Source of the DNA: [Haemophilus] ducreyi
Lineage (GTDB): Bacteria > Pseudomonadota > Gammaproteobacteria > Enterobacterales > Pasteurellaceae
Length of the DNA: 64,000 bases
Assembly: GCF_900109315.1 (NCBI RefSeq)
Contig: NZ_FOJC01000006.1
Span: 62,001-126,000, forward strand
Direction: 5' to 3'
Under the pieces are notes generated by a model. That model worked only from the letters and a program-made list of their open reading frames with translations. It searched no databases and was not told the DNA's origin. Position numbers and translations under genes: made by a program. This document shows positions 30,255 through 40,467 of the stretch, piece by piece (within the stretch, counting starts at the first letter, position 1; every line of letters begins with the position of its first letter).

Positions 30255-31289
30255 ATGAAAAAACTGCTCGTCATTCGAAATGATAAAATCGGTGATTTTA
30301 TGCTTTGTTTTCCTGCATTTATGATGTTGAAACAATCTATGCCCAATATTCAAATCACTGCGTTAGTGCCTAATTATACCGCTCCACTCGCAGAATTGTG
30401 TCCGGCGATTGACCATCTGATCATCGATAGTACAGATAAACAAGATCCAACCGCATTTAAACAGATGCGACAAGCGGTCCAAAATGGGCAATTTGATGGG
30501 GTTATTTGTTTTGTATCTACTTGGTATAATGCCAAACTGACTTGGCAAAGTGGTATTCGCTATCGATTAGCCCCTGCCACTAAACTCTTTCAATTTTTGT
30601 ATAACCATCGCTTAACACAACGCCGTTCACAATCGATTAAAGCAGAATCAGAATATAATCTAGACTTAGCGCGTGCGTTTTTAATCGATCATCATATTCA
30701 GCCTGTTGAGCCTCAGATTCCTTACTTACACTTTACTGATGAAATAATCAGCCATCAAAAAGCTAAATTGGCTAAAAATCTTGCTATTTCCACCGCTAGT
30801 AAATGGTTGTTTGTACATAGCTCAACCGGCGGATCCGCCACTAATTTATCCATTGCACAATATGCGACATTAATTAATGGTATTCAGTCTGCTATCAAGT
30901 GCCAAGTTATTTTGACTGCGGGTAAAGGTGAACGGGAACGAGCGGTCGAATTAGCTGAAAAATTGACTGACCAAAATACAGTTATCTATGATAAAAATGA
31001 TGGGTTAGCGGATTTTACACGTTCTTTAGCTTGTGCTGATTTATTTATTGCTGGCTCAACCGGCCCTTTACATATTGCAGGTGGCTTAAATATTCCAACC
31101 GTTGGTTTTTATCCAAGCCGTTTGTCCGCGACACCACGACGGTGGCGACCAATTAACCAAGTAGATAAACACCTTGCGTTCTGTCCCCCTACCGGTAAAC
31201 AATATGAAATGGATTTAATGCTGATCTCTATCGAACAAGCCTTAACTAGCGTGATTCCATTTATCAAAAAAATGTGGCAATTATCTTAA
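30255..31289 (+). CDS. glycosyltransferase family 9 (heptosyltransferase-type) protein
   Basis: A 344-residue GT9 enzyme, predicted to add heptose to LPS core at the cytoplasmic face. The N-terminus has MKKLLVIRNDKIGDFMLCFP. The C-terminal ADP-heptose-binding domain has LFVHSSTGGSATNLSIAQY near 187 and LFIAGSTGPLHIAGGLNIPT near 266. Which heptosyltransferase (III/IV type or OpsX-like) cannot be fixed from sequence. It is convergent with the lgtF-like gene and 39 bp from it, supporting an LPS core role. An exact uptake word lies at 30470. Confidence 0.8.
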   Translation: MKKLLVIRNDKIGDFMLCFPAFMMLKQSMPNIQITALVPNYTAPLAELCPAIDHLIIDSTDKQDPTAFKQMRQAVQNGQFDGVICFVSTWYNAKLTWQSGIRYRLAPATKLFQFLYNHRLTQRRSQSIKAESEYNLDLARAFLIDHHIQPVEPQIPYLHFTDEIISHQKAKLAKNLAISTASKWLFVHSSTGGSATNLSIAQYATLINGIQSAIKCQVILTAGKGERERAVELAEKLTDQNTVIYDKNDGLADFTRSLACADLFIAGSTGPLHIAGGLNIPTVGFYPSRLSATPRRWRPINQVDKHLAFCPPTGKQYEMDLMLISIEQALTSVIPFIKKMWQLS

Positions 31290-31328
31290 TTATTTAATCA
31301 GTATAGTTAGCTATCAATATAGATGCAC

Positions 31329-32087
31329 TTAACTCCGTGTACGATCCCATAAGTCAGCGTATTTTACAAAGGTAGAATGGGCTGACAAAACGGCAAGTAA
31401 AAAGCCTTGCTTACCATCTAAGAAACCTGCTTTAAACAGATACATTTTCAGAAAACAAGCAATTGCATGTGTTACTCCATCTAACAAACTTGCTTTTTTA
31501 CCCGCTTTAGCCCGTTGCACTGCCCACGCTTTTGCATAGCTAGCCGATTTCACTAAATAGTGATGAATATTTTTGTAGGTAAAATGCAATAAATCGCCCT
31601 GTAATTTTTCTACCCGGCTATCCGCAGGATAATGCACTTTCTCGTGTACTAATTCTTCACCATATTTAGCTAAATGGGTAGGATATAACCTTACTACATA
31701 ATCAGGATACCAACCTGAATAGCGAATTTCTTTGCCAAAAATTTCACTTAAGCGGCTGACTTTATACACTGTATTTTTCTGATTATGTTGAACCGCTTGT
31801 AAGATACTGGCTTTTAATTCGGGTGTAACACGTTCATCCGCATCAATCCATAAAACATAATCGCTCGTTACATACTGCTGAGCAAATTGTCTCTGTGGAC
31901 CAAAACCTTGCCAATCACTATTAACATATACTTTTGCATTAAATTGCGTGGCAATTTTTAATGTATCATCAGTACTACCACTATCGACAATCACTATTTC
32001 ATCAACCCAGCCGTCAACCGTTTTAAGACATTCTGCAAGATCCTGTGCTTCGTTTTTTACAATCATTGCAACCGTTAATGTTGGCAT
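31329..32087 (-). CDS. lgtF: LPS core glycosyltransferase family 2, LgtF/WaaE-like glucosyltransferase
   Basis: A 252-residue GT2 enzyme like H. influenzae LgtF and Klebsiella WaaE, which add a beta-1,4-glucose to heptose I of the LPS inner core. The nucleotide-sugar site is clear: [18 protein letters not shown] near 7, [14 protein letters not shown] near 29 and the DxD-type [14 protein letters not shown] near 78. [11 protein letters not shown] is also typical of the subfamily. The exact linkage is inferred. An inverted uptake word lies inside the gene at 31792. Confidence 0.85.
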   Translation of the reverse strand: MPTLTVAMIVKNEAQDLAECLKTVDGWVDEIVIVDSGSTDDTLKIATQFNAKVYVNSDWQGFGPQRQFAQQYVTSDYVLWIDADERVTPELKASILQAVQHNQKNTVYKVSRLSEIFGKEIRYSGWYPDYVVRLYPTHLAKYGEELVHEKVHYPADSRVEKLQGDLLHFTYKNIHHYLVKSASYAKAWAVQRAKAGKKASLLDGVTHAIACFLKMYLFKAGFLDGKQGFLLAVLSAHSTFVKYADLWDRTRS

Positions 32088-32197
32088 AATATTTCCTTTT
32101 GCTAAGTATTTTGTTGGGCTTTTGCATTTTACTTTAAAATCCGCCCCTTTTGTGCTATTTTCTACGCCAAATTTTTACTATTAACGGATTTAATCTA

Positions 32198-32512
32198 ATG
32201 TCAATTACATTAACTACAAAACAAAAACAATTTTTAAAAGGCCTAGCCCATCACTTAAGTCCTGTAGTGATGTTAGGTGGCAATGGCTTAACTGAAGGCG
32301 TGTTAGCAGAAATTGATAATGCACTGCAACACCATGAATTAATTAAAGTCAAAATTGCAGGTGCTGATCGTGAGATGAAGCAATTAATTATTAATGCTAT
32401 TATCCGTGAAACAAATGCGATTAATATCCAAACAATCGGGCATATTTTAGTTTTGTTCCGTCAAAGCGATGAGAAAAAAATTAGCCTACCCAAAGCTACA
32501 AAATCAATCTAA
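32198..32512 (+). CDS. yhbY: YhbY CRM-domain RNA-binding protein
   Basis: A 104-residue RNA-binding protein associated with the 50S ribosomal subunit or its precursor in E. coli. The family signature covers most of the protein: LTTKQKQFLKGLAHHLSPVV, MLGGNGLTEGVLAEID (GxxG-type loop) and a final HILVLFRQSDEKK. The start is the ATG at 32198; an in-frame ORF beginning at 32150 adds 16 residues not seen in the family. Confidence 0.93.
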   Translation: MSITLTTKQKQFLKGLAHHLSPVVMLGGNGLTEGVLAEIDNALQHHELIKVKIAGADREMKQLIINAIIRETNAINIQTIGHILVLFRQSDEKKISLPKATKSI

Positions 32513-32584
32513 TCTTATTCCCCTATATCAATCCACTTCTCTCAAGCTATGGAAAGACGTGGATTGTTTTATTCCTGCTAAGAG

Positions 32585-33313
32585 ATGATCACTGTGATAA
32601 AACGACTTTCTTTTTATACCTTTTTGATGTTATTAATTCCATTCATTACTTGGGCGATTAATTGGCGTTGGATTGATGATCAAATTTTACATGCTGATGT
32701 TGATCATTTTTTATATTGCTTAACTGAAACGGGTTCTGTGCCTTATGCAGCAATAACCTGTGTAATATTAACGTTATGGTTAATAGCATTAACTCGTCGG
32801 CATTATTCTTGGATTTTAATTGGCACGCTGTGTGTGATTTCCATGTTTGGCACCCAATTAATCAAAACCGCCGCTAAAAATGTATTTGCAGAACCTCGTC
32901 CTTATGTTCAGCAAATGATGGGAGATAAAGCACAAGCGTTTTATCAGTTAGATCGGTCTGAACGTGCTATGATTGTGCAACGATATTATCAACAAAGTAA
33001 ATACCCGCTAATTATCAAGCACCGCATGCACGAAACCGGCTATTCATTTCCTTCTGGACACACTATTTTTTCTGTTTCTTGGCTATTATTATTTAGCGGT
33101 TTATTATTCGGCATAAAAAACCGATTCGCGAGAGTCAGCCAAATATTCATTGTAGTATGGTCAGCATTAATGCTAATTAGCCGATTACGCTTAGGAATGC
33201 ATTTTCCTATTGATTTATTAGCCAGTACGTTAATTGCTTGGTTATTCCACATTATGCTATTTATATGGCTATTACCTTATTTTAAAAAGTGGCGATTATT
33301 CACCAATAATTAA
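32585..33313 (+). CDS. pgpB: phosphatidylglycerophosphatase B (PAP2 family)
   Basis: Inner-membrane lipid phosphatase of 242 residues, acting on phosphatidylglycerophosphate and undecaprenyl pyrophosphate. It has about six hydrophobic segments and the three-part PAP2 active site: KNVFAEPRPY near 98, YSFPSGHTIFSVSW near 152 and SRLRLGMHFPIDLLAS near 198, the last two with the catalytic histidines. Length and motifs match H. influenzae PgpB. Its substrate undecaprenyl-PP is made by UppS at 34.2 kb. Confidence 0.92.
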   Translation: MITVIKRLSFYTFLMLLIPFITWAINWRWIDDQILHADVDHFLYCLTETGSVPYAAITCVILTLWLIALTRRHYSWILIGTLCVISMFGTQLIKTAAKNVFAEPRPYVQQMMGDKAQAFYQLDRSERAMIVQRYYQQSKYPLIIKHRMHETGYSFPSGHTIFSVSWLLLFSGLLFGIKNRFARVSQIFIVVWSALMLISRLRLGMHFPIDLLASTLIAWLFHIMLFIWLLPYFKKWRLFTNN

Positions 33314-33362
33314 TGTGCTATTCTTAAATAAAAGTATTATTAACTCCTCTAGGGAAATAAAT

Positions 33363-34070
33363 ATGTTAAAGATTACCGCTATTCCTGCCTTACAAGATAA
33401 TTACATTTGGGCTATTCAACAAGGTCAGGAAGTGATTATTGTTGATCCTGCCCAAGCCGATCCTGTTTTTCACTTTTTGGCAAAAAATAAACTTAATCTG
33501 ACCACTATTCTTATCACACATTATCACGAAGATCATATTGGTGGTATTGCTAGATTACAAGCTACATACCCTGACTTAACGATTTATGGTTCACATGAAG
33601 TGGCACAATACGTTAATCATATTGTGCAAGCGGGTGATCATTTACACTTATTGAATTCTGATGTTGAAGTGATAAACAGTGCTGGCCATACTGCGCAACA
33701 TATAAGCTTTCTATTTGCACAACAATATCTTTTTTGTGGCGATGCCCTTTTTTCTGCTGGTTGTGGCCGTGTATTTACTGGCGATTATCAAGCTCAATTT
33801 AACACATTACAACGCTTTAAGAATTTACCGGAAAGTACCATGGTTTTTCCCGCGCATGAATATACTTTAACTAATTTAAAATTTGCTGCCAGCGTCTTGC
33901 CCAATAATAATGATATACGGGAAGCTCAAGCACGAGCAGAAACTTTACGTGCACAGCAACAACCAACACTTCCTTCCACCATAAAACAGGAACTACGTAT
34001 TAATCCTTTCTTACAAGCGGATAATTTAGCCGAGTTTATTACGCTACGCCAACAAAAAGATCAATATTAA
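33363..34070 (+). CDS. gloB: hydroxyacylglutathione hydrolase (glyoxalase II)
   Basis: Hydrolyses S-D-lactoylglutathione to D-lactate and glutathione in methylglyoxal detoxification. The protein has 235 residues, slightly shorter than the roughly 250 usual. The metallo-beta-lactamase metal ligands are present in THYHEDHIGG (His, His, Asp, His), INSAGHTAQHISF, FCGDALFSAGCGR and FPAHEYTLTN. The Tyr in THYH occupies a non-ligand position. The start is the ATG at 33363; an ORF reading back to 33234 overlaps pgpB and is not real. Confidence 0.95.
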   Translation: MLKITAIPALQDNYIWAIQQGQEVIIVDPAQADPVFHFLAKNKLNLTTILITHYHEDHIGGIARLQATYPDLTIYGSHEVAQYVNHIVQAGDHLHLLNSDVEVINSAGHTAQHISFLFAQQYLFCGDALFSAGCGRVFTGDYQAQFNTLQRFKNLPESTMVFPAHEYTLTNLKFAASVLPNNNDIREAQARAETLRAQQQPTLPSTIKQELRINPFLQADNLAEFITLRQQKDQY

Positions 34071-34220
34071 TCTTGAAATAGGAACGTGAAAATTTGCGAT
34101 TTAGCATAATTCTTACAAACTTTTTTCGTTTTCCATTGTCAATCTTTCGTATATCTATCTTAGCGTATTATCCTATGTTATAGTTATCGGCATTTGTTTT
34201 AATCATTTTATCTTTAAAAA

Positions 34221-34949
34221 GTGGAAACTTCTGTGAATTTTGATCCTTCAAATATGCCTCAACACGTTGCAATCATTATGGATGGTAATGGGCGTTGGGC
34301 AAAAAAACAAGGTAAGTTACGTGTTTTTGGTCACCAAAATGGTGTTAATGCTGTTCGTGCTGCTGTACGCTTTGCGGCTAAATACGGTATAAAAGTACTT
34401 ACATTGTATGCCTTTAGCAGTGAAAACTGGAACCGCCCCGCTACAGAAGTATCCGCATTAATGTCGCTTTTTATACAGGCATTAAATACTGAAGTGAGTA
34501 AACTACACAAACATAATATCCGCTTAAATATTTTAGGCGATAAAACTAGATTTAGTGATAGTTTACAAAAACGTATCATTGAATCAGAAACGTTAACTGC
34601 TCACAATACAAGGCTAACACTTAATATTGCGGCTAATTATGGTAGTCACTGGGATATCACAGAAGCAACAAAAAAACTCGCAGAAAAAGTCAAATTAGGT
34701 AAAATATCCGTGACGGATATTACCCCTGAAAAAGTTCAACGTGCATTAGTAACAGCTGAACAACCTCCTGTCGATTTACTCATTAGAACAAGTGGTGAAC
34801 AACGCGTCAGCAATTTTTTACTTTGGCAAATTGCCTATGCAGAACTGTTTTTTAGCGATGTATTATGGCCTGATTTTGATGAAACAAGCTTCAGCGAAGC
34901 TATTTATGCTTATCAACAAAGAGAACGCCGTTTTGGTGGCTGTGAATAA
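34221..34949 (+). CDS. uppS: undecaprenyl pyrophosphate synthase
   Basis: Cis-prenyltransferase that makes the C55 lipid carrier for peptidoglycan and LPS. Signatures: [18 protein letters not shown] near 14-31, [12 protein letters not shown] near 70 and [20 protein letters not shown] near 192. The start is uncertain: GTG at 34221 (242 residues), GTG at 34233 or ATG at 34254 (231 residues), none with a clear ribosome-binding site. It opens the cluster uppS-cdsA-rseP-bamA-skp-lpxD-fabZ-lpxA. Confidence 0.95.
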   Translation: METSVNFDPSNMPQHVAIIMDGNGRWAKKQGKLRVFGHQNGVNAVRAAVRFAAKYGIKVLTLYAFSSENWNRPATEVSALMSLFIQALNTEVSKLHKHNIRLNILGDKTRFSDSLQKRIIESETLTAHNTRLTLNIAANYGSHWDITEATKKLAEKVKLGKISVTDITPEKVQRALVTAEQPPVDLLIRTSGEQRVSNFLLWQIAYAELFFSDVLWPDFDETSFSEAIYAYQQRERRFGGCE

Positions 34950-34966
34950 CTAATAGGATTTTTTTA

Positions 34967-35836
34967 ATGCTTAAAGAACGCATACTTTCTGCTATAGCAA
35001 TGATTATCGCCGTATTAGCAGGCATTTTTTTACTTTCTCCACTCCCATTCACATTAATTTTAGCAGCAGTTATTACCGCTGCAATCTGGGAATGGGCCCA
35101 ATTTGCAGGCTTTAAGCGGTCACTTTCTCGCGCAATTATCACCTTTGTGACAATATGCTTATTTATTCTGCTGATTTTTGCTAATACTTATTATATCCGC
35201 GCCGGTCGTTTTTTAACGGATCAAACGATTCCTTTATTATTCATCTCTTGTTGTTGGTGGCTAATCGCATTTGGCTTAGTGATCAGTTATCCAAAATCAG
35301 CTAGCCTTTGGTCTAAATCTATTACAGCAAAATTTATTTTTGGCTTCTGCACGTTAATCCCATTTTTTATTGCAATACTTGCATTACGATTCAACAACTA
35401 CGCCTTCAATCAATTTCAAGGCGCGTACTTATTACTTTATGTATGCTTATTAGTATGGTGTGCTGATTCTGGTGCTTATTTCTTCGGAAGAGCATTTGGA
35501 AAACGAAAATTAGCCGCTAAAGTATCACCCGGTAAGTCTTGGGAGGGCGCATTAGGGGGCTTAGTCACTTCTTGCGTGATGGCTTTATTATTCCTAAAAC
35601 TAACACCAAATAATATTTTGGGTCGCGAATTTGAAACACTCCCCTTTATTATAGTCTCGGTTGCTACAGTCGCCGTTTCAATTTTAGGTGATTTAGCAGA
35701 AAGTATGTTCAAACGGCAAGCTAACATAAAAGACAGTAGTAATTTAATTCCCGGCCATGGCGGTATTTTAGATCGCATTGATAGTTTAACTGCAGCCATT
35801 CCATTTTTTGCCACCTTATTCTTTTTTGTATTATAG
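34967..35836 (+). CDS. cdsA: phosphatidate cytidylyltransferase
   Basis: Integral membrane enzyme that makes CDP-diacylglycerol from phosphatidic acid and CTP. The protein has 289 residues, with hydrophobic segments through most of its length. The CDS signature is near the C-terminus: LAESMFKRQANIKDSSNLIP then GHGGILDRIDSLTAAIPFF. VSPGKSWEGALGG near residue 186 is also conserved. It begins 17 bp after uppS and ends 6 bp before rseP. Confidence 0.96.
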   Translation: MLKERILSAIAMIIAVLAGIFLLSPLPFTLILAAVITAAIWEWAQFAGFKRSLSRAIITFVTICLFILLIFANTYYIRAGRFLTDQTIPLLFISCCWWLIAFGLVISYPKSASLWSKSITAKFIFGFCTLIPFFIAILALRFNNYAFNQFQGAYLLLYVCLLVWCADSGAYFFGRAFGKRKLAAKVSPGKSWEGALGGLVTSCVMALLFLKLTPNNILGREFETLPFIIVSVATVAVSILGDLAESMFKRQANIKDSSNLIPGHGGILDRIDSLTAAIPFFATLFFFVL

Positions 35837-35842
35837 GATATT

Positions 35843-37156
35843 ATGACCGCTATTCTTGCATTCTTAATTTTAATTTGTGTACTGGTTTTTGTACACGAAT
35901 ATGGTCATTTTTGGGCAGCACGTCGTTGTGGTGTAAAAGTCCTTCGCTTTTCGATTGGCTTTGGTAAAGTTCTATTTCAAAAGGTAGATAAACAAGGAAC
36001 TGAGTTTGTTTTTTCCTTAATTCCACTTGGTGGCTATGTACAAATGTGGGAAGGTAATGAATCCATTAACGCGGATAAAACACAATCCCTAATCCAAAAA
36101 TCCGGTTTACAAAGAGCATTTATTATCATAGCCGGGCCTATGGCTAACCTATTATTTGCTGTTTTGGCTTATTTTGTAGTGTTTAGTCATGGTATGCCGA
36201 CACTCAAACCCGTCATAGCTGAAGTCACGCCAAATAGTATTGCCGCCGCCGCTAAATTACCGACAGAATTTGAAATAAAACAAATTGATGGTAAACAAGT
36301 TCAAGATTGGGATGAAGTCACGCTTACCTTAGTTAGCTTAATTGGCTCCAAAGATATTAAAATTGAAGGTTCATTAATAGATGAAAGTCGAATGCAATCT
36401 TTTTATCTCGATCTTTCCACCTGGCATATCGACAGCACTAAAGAAAACCCATTAAAAAGCTTGGGTATTCAAACTAAAAAAGCAACGATAAAACCAGAAA
36501 TAAAACAAATCATTGATGATTCGCCAGCAAATAACGTTGGTTTAAAAGCTAGAGATCTAATTTTAACTATTAATCAACAACCATTTGATTGGTATTATCT
36601 TATAACTGAAGTTAAAACAGGTCGTCCAATTCATTTATTAGTTCAACGTGGCAATGAACAAAAGCAATTGTTAATTCAACCGGAAAAAAAAGACGACCGC
36701 TATATAATCGGCATTGTGCCACACTATGAACCTCTCACAGATAAGTATCGAACAGAATTAAAGTATGATATGCTTACTGCATTACAAAAAAGCATTGAAA
36801 AAGTAACCGCTTTAATTAAAACCATACTTAAATTTATTGCTAATTTAATCACGGGAGACCTCTCATTAAAAAATATGAGCGGTCCTATTTCTATGGCAAA
36901 AGGTGCGGGTACAACTGCAGAAATTGGCTGGATATATTATCTAAGCTTTATGGCGCTGATCAGTGTCAATTTAGGTATAATGAATTTATTTCCAATTCTA
37001 CCACTAGATGGTGGTCAATTAGTCTTGATTGCTACAGAAGCCATAAAAGGTAAACCTATATCAACAAATTTTCAATTACGTTTTCAACAATTAGGTGCTG
37101 TATTTGTATTGGCTTTAATGATCTTTACCTTACTTAATGACGTTATTCATTTTTAA
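35843..37156 (+). CDS. rseP: site-2 protease RseP
   Basis: Inner-membrane zinc metalloprotease that makes the second cut of the anti-sigma factor RseA, releasing sigma-E (rpoE at 56 kb). The protein has 437 residues. The zinc site HEYGHFWAARRCG is near residue 18 and the third ligand lies in LFPILPLDGGQLV near 385. Two periplasmic PDZ domains fill about residues 115-310 (KQIDGKQVQDWDEV; DLILTINQQPFDWY). It lies between cdsA and bamA as in other gammaproteobacteria. Confidence 0.96.
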   Translation: MTAILAFLILICVLVFVHEYGHFWAARRCGVKVLRFSIGFGKVLFQKVDKQGTEFVFSLIPLGGYVQMWEGNESINADKTQSLIQKSGLQRAFIIIAGPMANLLFAVLAYFVVFSHGMPTLKPVIAEVTPNSIAAAAKLPTEFEIKQIDGKQVQDWDEVTLTLVSLIGSKDIKIEGSLIDESRMQSFYLDLSTWHIDSTKENPLKSLGIQTKKATIKPEIKQIIDDSPANNVGLKARDLILTINQQPFDWYYLITEVKTGRPIHLLVQRGNEQKQLLIQPEKKDDRYIIGIVPHYEPLTDKYRTELKYDMLTALQKSIEKVTALIKTILKFIANLITGDLSLKNMSGPISMAKGAGTTAEIGWIYYLSFMALISVNLGIMNLFPILPLDGGQLVLIATEAIKGKPISTNFQLRFQQLGAVFVLALMIFTLLNDVIHF

Positions 37157-37204
37157 TTATAGCGGTTAATTTCGCTCATTATTTACAATCATAGGATAGT
37201 TTAA

Positions 37205-39586
37205 ATGAAAAAATTATTACTCTCTTCTCTTTTAGTTGCCAATGGCGTTATTGCAGCACCATTTGTAGTAAAAGATATTCGCATTGATGGTGTTCAAACG
37301 GAAACTGGCAATGCAATTATTGCATCTCTACCGGTTAAAGTTGGTCAAACTGCAACAGATGGAGATGTTACTAATATTGTAAAACAGCTTTTTAGTCAAA
37401 ACCGTTTTGAGAATGTAAGTGCTGCACGTGAAGGCCAAACATTAGTCATTAAAGTTGCTGAACGTCCTTTGATTAACAATTTAACTATTAAAGGAAACAA
37501 TGCAATCCCTAAAAATGCATTAGAACAAAACTTAAAGGCAAATCTAATTGTGGCAGGTGAAGTATATGATAAAGCAAAATTAGAAGCATTTAAGCAAGCT
37601 TTAGTAGATCATTATCATACTATGGGCCGTTATCAAGCAGATATTCAAACCATTACCACTCCTAACAATAACGGCAGTATAAATGTAGAATTAAATATTA
37701 CTGAAGGCGAGCTTGCCTATGTCAAAAAAATTAATTTTGAAGGCAATAATGCATTCAGTCATGATGAATTAATTAAAGAACTAGAGATTAAACCTAACGC
37801 GCCTTGGTGGAATATTTTTGAAAGTAGCAAATTCCAACAACAAGAATATAACAAAGATATAGAAATCTTACACGATTTCTATATGGATCACGGTTATGCT
37901 AAATTTACCTTAAAAGACACGGATGTGAAATTTAATGAGAATAAAACTGAAGTTGATCTCACTTATAAAATTAATGAAGGTTCTCAATATAATATCAGTG
38001 AAATGCGTATTATTGGAGACACTCAAAAACTAGATAATGAATTGAATCAATTATTAACGCACTTCAAAGCGGGTCAATTATTCCGCAAAACGGAATTATC
38101 TATCATTGAAGAACAAATTAAACAGATTCTTGGTGACCGCGGTTATGGATCAGCTAAAGTAGATCTCTACCCTAAATTTAATGAAGAAAATCACACCGTT
38201 CAAATCAATTTTATAGTGGATGCCGGTCGTCGTATCTATGTACGTAAAATTCGTTTTGACGGCAACGATGTTACCGCTGATTCAACACTACGCCGTGAAA
38301 TGCGTCAACAAGAAGGTTCTTGGTTATCTACTAGCGCCGTTTCTTTAGCAAAATCACGTTTAGAACGTACCGGTTTCTATGAAGCTGTTGAAATGTCAAT
38401 GCCGACCGTTAAAAACACAGATGACCAAGTTGATATTATTTATAAAATAAAAGAACGTAATACAGGATCTATCAACTTCGGTGTTGGCTACGGCTCAGAA
38501 AGTGGTCTTAGCTATAACGCGGGTATCACACAAGATAACTTTTTAGGAATGGGATCAAGCTTAGGCTTAAATGGTTCGCGTAATACTCACTCTACTAACG
38601 TTAACTTAAGTTATACAGAGCCATATTTTACTAAAGATGGCGTGAGTTTAGGTGGTAATATTTTCTATGAAGATTATGATAATTCAGGTAATAAAGCCTC
38701 CGCCGCTTATAAACGTAAGACCTATGGTGCTAGCGGCACTTTAGGCTTTCCTGTTGACGAAAATAATTCCTACTATATAGGCTTAGGTTATACTCATGAT
38801 AAATTAAGAAATGTAGAACGTGAATATACCCGTGAAAAATATGTGAATTCAATGAAATTCCCGATTAATCCACAAAATTCACACTATGATCGTATTCAGT
38901 CGGCTGATTTTGATTTATCATTCGGTTGGAATTATAACAATTTAAATCGTGGTTATTTCCCAACAAAAGGAAGCTCAGCAAATATCGGTGGTAAGCTCAC
39001 TTTACCTGGTTCTGACAACAAATACTATCGAGTAAATACTGATTTTAGTAGCTATATCCCGCTTGATGGTGAACATAAATGGGTTGTTGCGACTAAAGGC
39101 GGTGTTGCATACACTAATAGTTTTGGCGGTAAAGAAGTGCCATTCTATCAATTATATTCTGCAGGCGGTATGGGATCATTACGTGGGTTTGCCGGTGGTT
39201 CAATTGGTCCAAAAGCTATTTACTACAGAAAAGATGGCTTTAAAGCGCCAAGTCAAGATGTTATCGGCGGTAATGCAATGGTAAATGCCAGCTTAGAATT
39301 AATTATTCCAGCGCCATTTATCAGTGATAAGTATCAACATAATGTAAGAACTTCTGTTTTTGTTGACGCTGCAACAGTGTGGAATACTAAATGGAAACAA
39401 AGTAAAGCAGATTATCCAAACTTACCTGACTTTGGTGATTACAAACGCGTGCGAGCCTCTGTAGGTATTGCATTACAATGGCAATCACCTATTGGCCCAT
39501 TATCATTTTCTTATGCAAAACCAATTAAAAAATATGCAGGAGATGAAATAGAACAATTCCAATTTACAGTTGGCAGCACATTCTAA
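37205..39586 (+). CDS. bamA: outer membrane protein assembly factor BamA (D15/Oma87)
   Basis: Core of the BAM complex, known as protective antigen D15 or Oma87 in Pasteurellaceae. The protein has 793 residues. The signal peptide ends near residue 18 (NGVIA-APFVVKDI). Five POTRA domains follow to about 420, then a 16-stranded outer-membrane barrel. The conserved barrel loop motif appears as SLRGFAGGSIGP near 660. The C-terminus ends in Phe (FTVGSTF), as for BAM substrates. It lies 48 bp after rseP and is separated from skp by a hairpin. Confidence 0.98.
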   Translation: MKKLLLSSLLVANGVIAAPFVVKDIRIDGVQTETGNAIIASLPVKVGQTATDGDVTNIVKQLFSQNRFENVSAAREGQTLVIKVAERPLINNLTIKGNNAIPKNALEQNLKANLIVAGEVYDKAKLEAFKQALVDHYHTMGRYQADIQTITTPNNNGSINVELNITEGELAYVKKINFEGNNAFSHDELIKELEIKPNAPWWNIFESSKFQQQEYNKDIEILHDFYMDHGYAKFTLKDTDVKFNENKTEVDLTYKINEGSQYNISEMRIIGDTQKLDNELNQLLTHFKAGQLFRKTELSIIEEQIKQILGDRGYGSAKVDLYPKFNEENHTVQINFIVDAGRRIYVRKIRFDGNDVTADSTLRREMRQQEGSWLSTSAVSLAKSRLERTGFYEAVEMSMPTVKNTDDQVDIIYKIKERNTGSINFGVGYGSESGLSYNAGITQDNFLGMGSSLGLNGSRNTHSTNVNLSYTEPYFTKDGVSLGGNIFYEDYDNSGNKASAAYKRKTYGASGTLGFPVDENNSYYIGLGYTHDKLRNVEREYTREKYVNSMKFPINPQNSHYDRIQSADFDLSFGWNYNNLNRGYFPTKGSSANIGGKLTLPGSDNKYYRVNTDFSSYIPLDGEHKWVVATKGGVAYTNSFGGKEVPFYQLYSAGGMGSLRGFAGGSIGPKAIYYRKDGFKAPSQDVIGGNAMVNASLELIIPAPFISDKYQHNVRTSVFVDAATVWNTKWKQSKADYPNLPDFGDYKRVRASVGIALQWQSPIGPLSFSYAKPIKKYAGDEIEQFQFTVGSTF

Positions 39587-39597
39587 TTTCACTTACC

Positions 39598-39650
39598 AAG
39601 CGGTTAAAATTTCTGTTTATGGTTCTAAATAAACAAAAAATTAACCGCTT
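39598..39650 (+). terminator. inverted-repeat hairpin between bamA and skp containing paired uptake-like words
   Basis: AAGCGGTTAA (39598-39607) pairs with TTAACCGCTT (39641-39650), with an inner TGTTTAT/ATAAACA stem. Both outer arms carry the AAGCGGT uptake core. It begins 11 bp after the bamA stop. It may reduce readthrough from bamA into skp, but it lacks a T-tract. Confidence 0.55.
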
Positions 39651-39687
39651 ATATATACTAAAACTTATCAACTTAAAGGATATATAA

Positions 39688-40467
39688 ATGAAAAAAATGT
39701 TTAAAATTGCAACAATAAGCAGTGCATTAGCAACAGTTGGCTTAGCTCAAGCAAATGATAATATTGCGTTTGTCGATCCAAACTTTTTAGTGCAAAATCA
39801 CCCGGTTGCACTGAATGAAGTACAAAAATTCGACAAATTTATCAAAAATGGGCAAAACAAATATGCCGAAGAAGATAAAAAACTAGCAGAAGAAAACAAA
39901 GCATTAACGACTGAAAAAAATAAACTTGAAAGCGATGCTAAAAAATTACAAAGTGAACAAGCTAATGTAGAAGCTTCACTTAAGAAAAAATCAGCCGCAT
40001 TAGAAAAAGATGCTCCACGTTTACGCTCAAAAGAAATTCAAACACGTCAAGCTGCGATTGAATCTGAATATAAAGCATTCCAAAAGAAAGTAATCTCCCT
40101 TCAAAAACGTGAAGAAGAATTTGGTAAAAAAGTAGAAGCCTTCCAAAAAAGAGCTGAAAATTTCCAAGAAAGTTTAATTAAAGCTCAAGAAGAAGCAGGC
40201 GGTTTAAAACCTGATGATCTACAAAAATTAGTGGTTTCTGAAATCAATTCCACCATCAAAGAAGTGGCAACATCTAAAGGCTATACTTTAGTATTACCAC
40301 CGTCCGTTGCACTTTATGCTGCTGATGAAAATAAAGATATTACGGAATCTGTCTTAAACGCATTAAAAGCAAAACATCCTGAAATTAAAATTGAACAACC
40401 AACTGAAACAAAATCTGACGAATCTAAATCAGAAAAAACCATGAAATCTGAAGAAGTGAAAAAATAA
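39688..40467 (+). CDS. skp: periplasmic chaperone Skp (OmpH), extended form
   Basis: Periplasmic holdase that carries unfolded outer-membrane proteins to BamA. The signal peptide ends near residue 22 ([15 protein letters not shown]). The arms are a long Lys/Glu coiled coil (about 45-170). The body strands return in [20 protein letters not shown] near 190-210. At 259 residues it is much longer than the usual 160-190, with longer arms and an acidic and basic tail rich in Lys, Ser and Glu after [16 protein letters not shown]. The stop overlaps the lpxD start by 1 bp. Confidence 0.9.
   Translation: MKKMFKIATISSALATVGLAQANDNIAFVDPNFLVQNHPVALNEVQKFDKFIKNGQNKYAEEDKKLAEENKALTTEKNKLESDAKKLQSEQANVEASLKKKSAALEKDAPRLRSKEIQTRQAAIESEYKAFQKKVISLQKREEEFGKKVEAFQKRAENFQESLIKAQEEAGGLKPDDLQKLVVSEINSTIKEVATSKGYTLVLPPSVALYAADENKDITESVLNALKAKHPEIKIEQPTETKSDESKSEKTMKSEEVKK

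Noticed and set aside
33234-33362. Longer gloB reading frame starting inside pgpB
   Set aside because: The glyoxalase fold begins at MLKITAIPALQDN (33363); the upstream part overlaps pgpB in another frame.
33520-33545. Altered metal motif in GloB (THYHEDH instead of THHHxDH)
   Set aside because: The Tyr replaces the second His of the run, which is not a metal ligand. All ligands are present.
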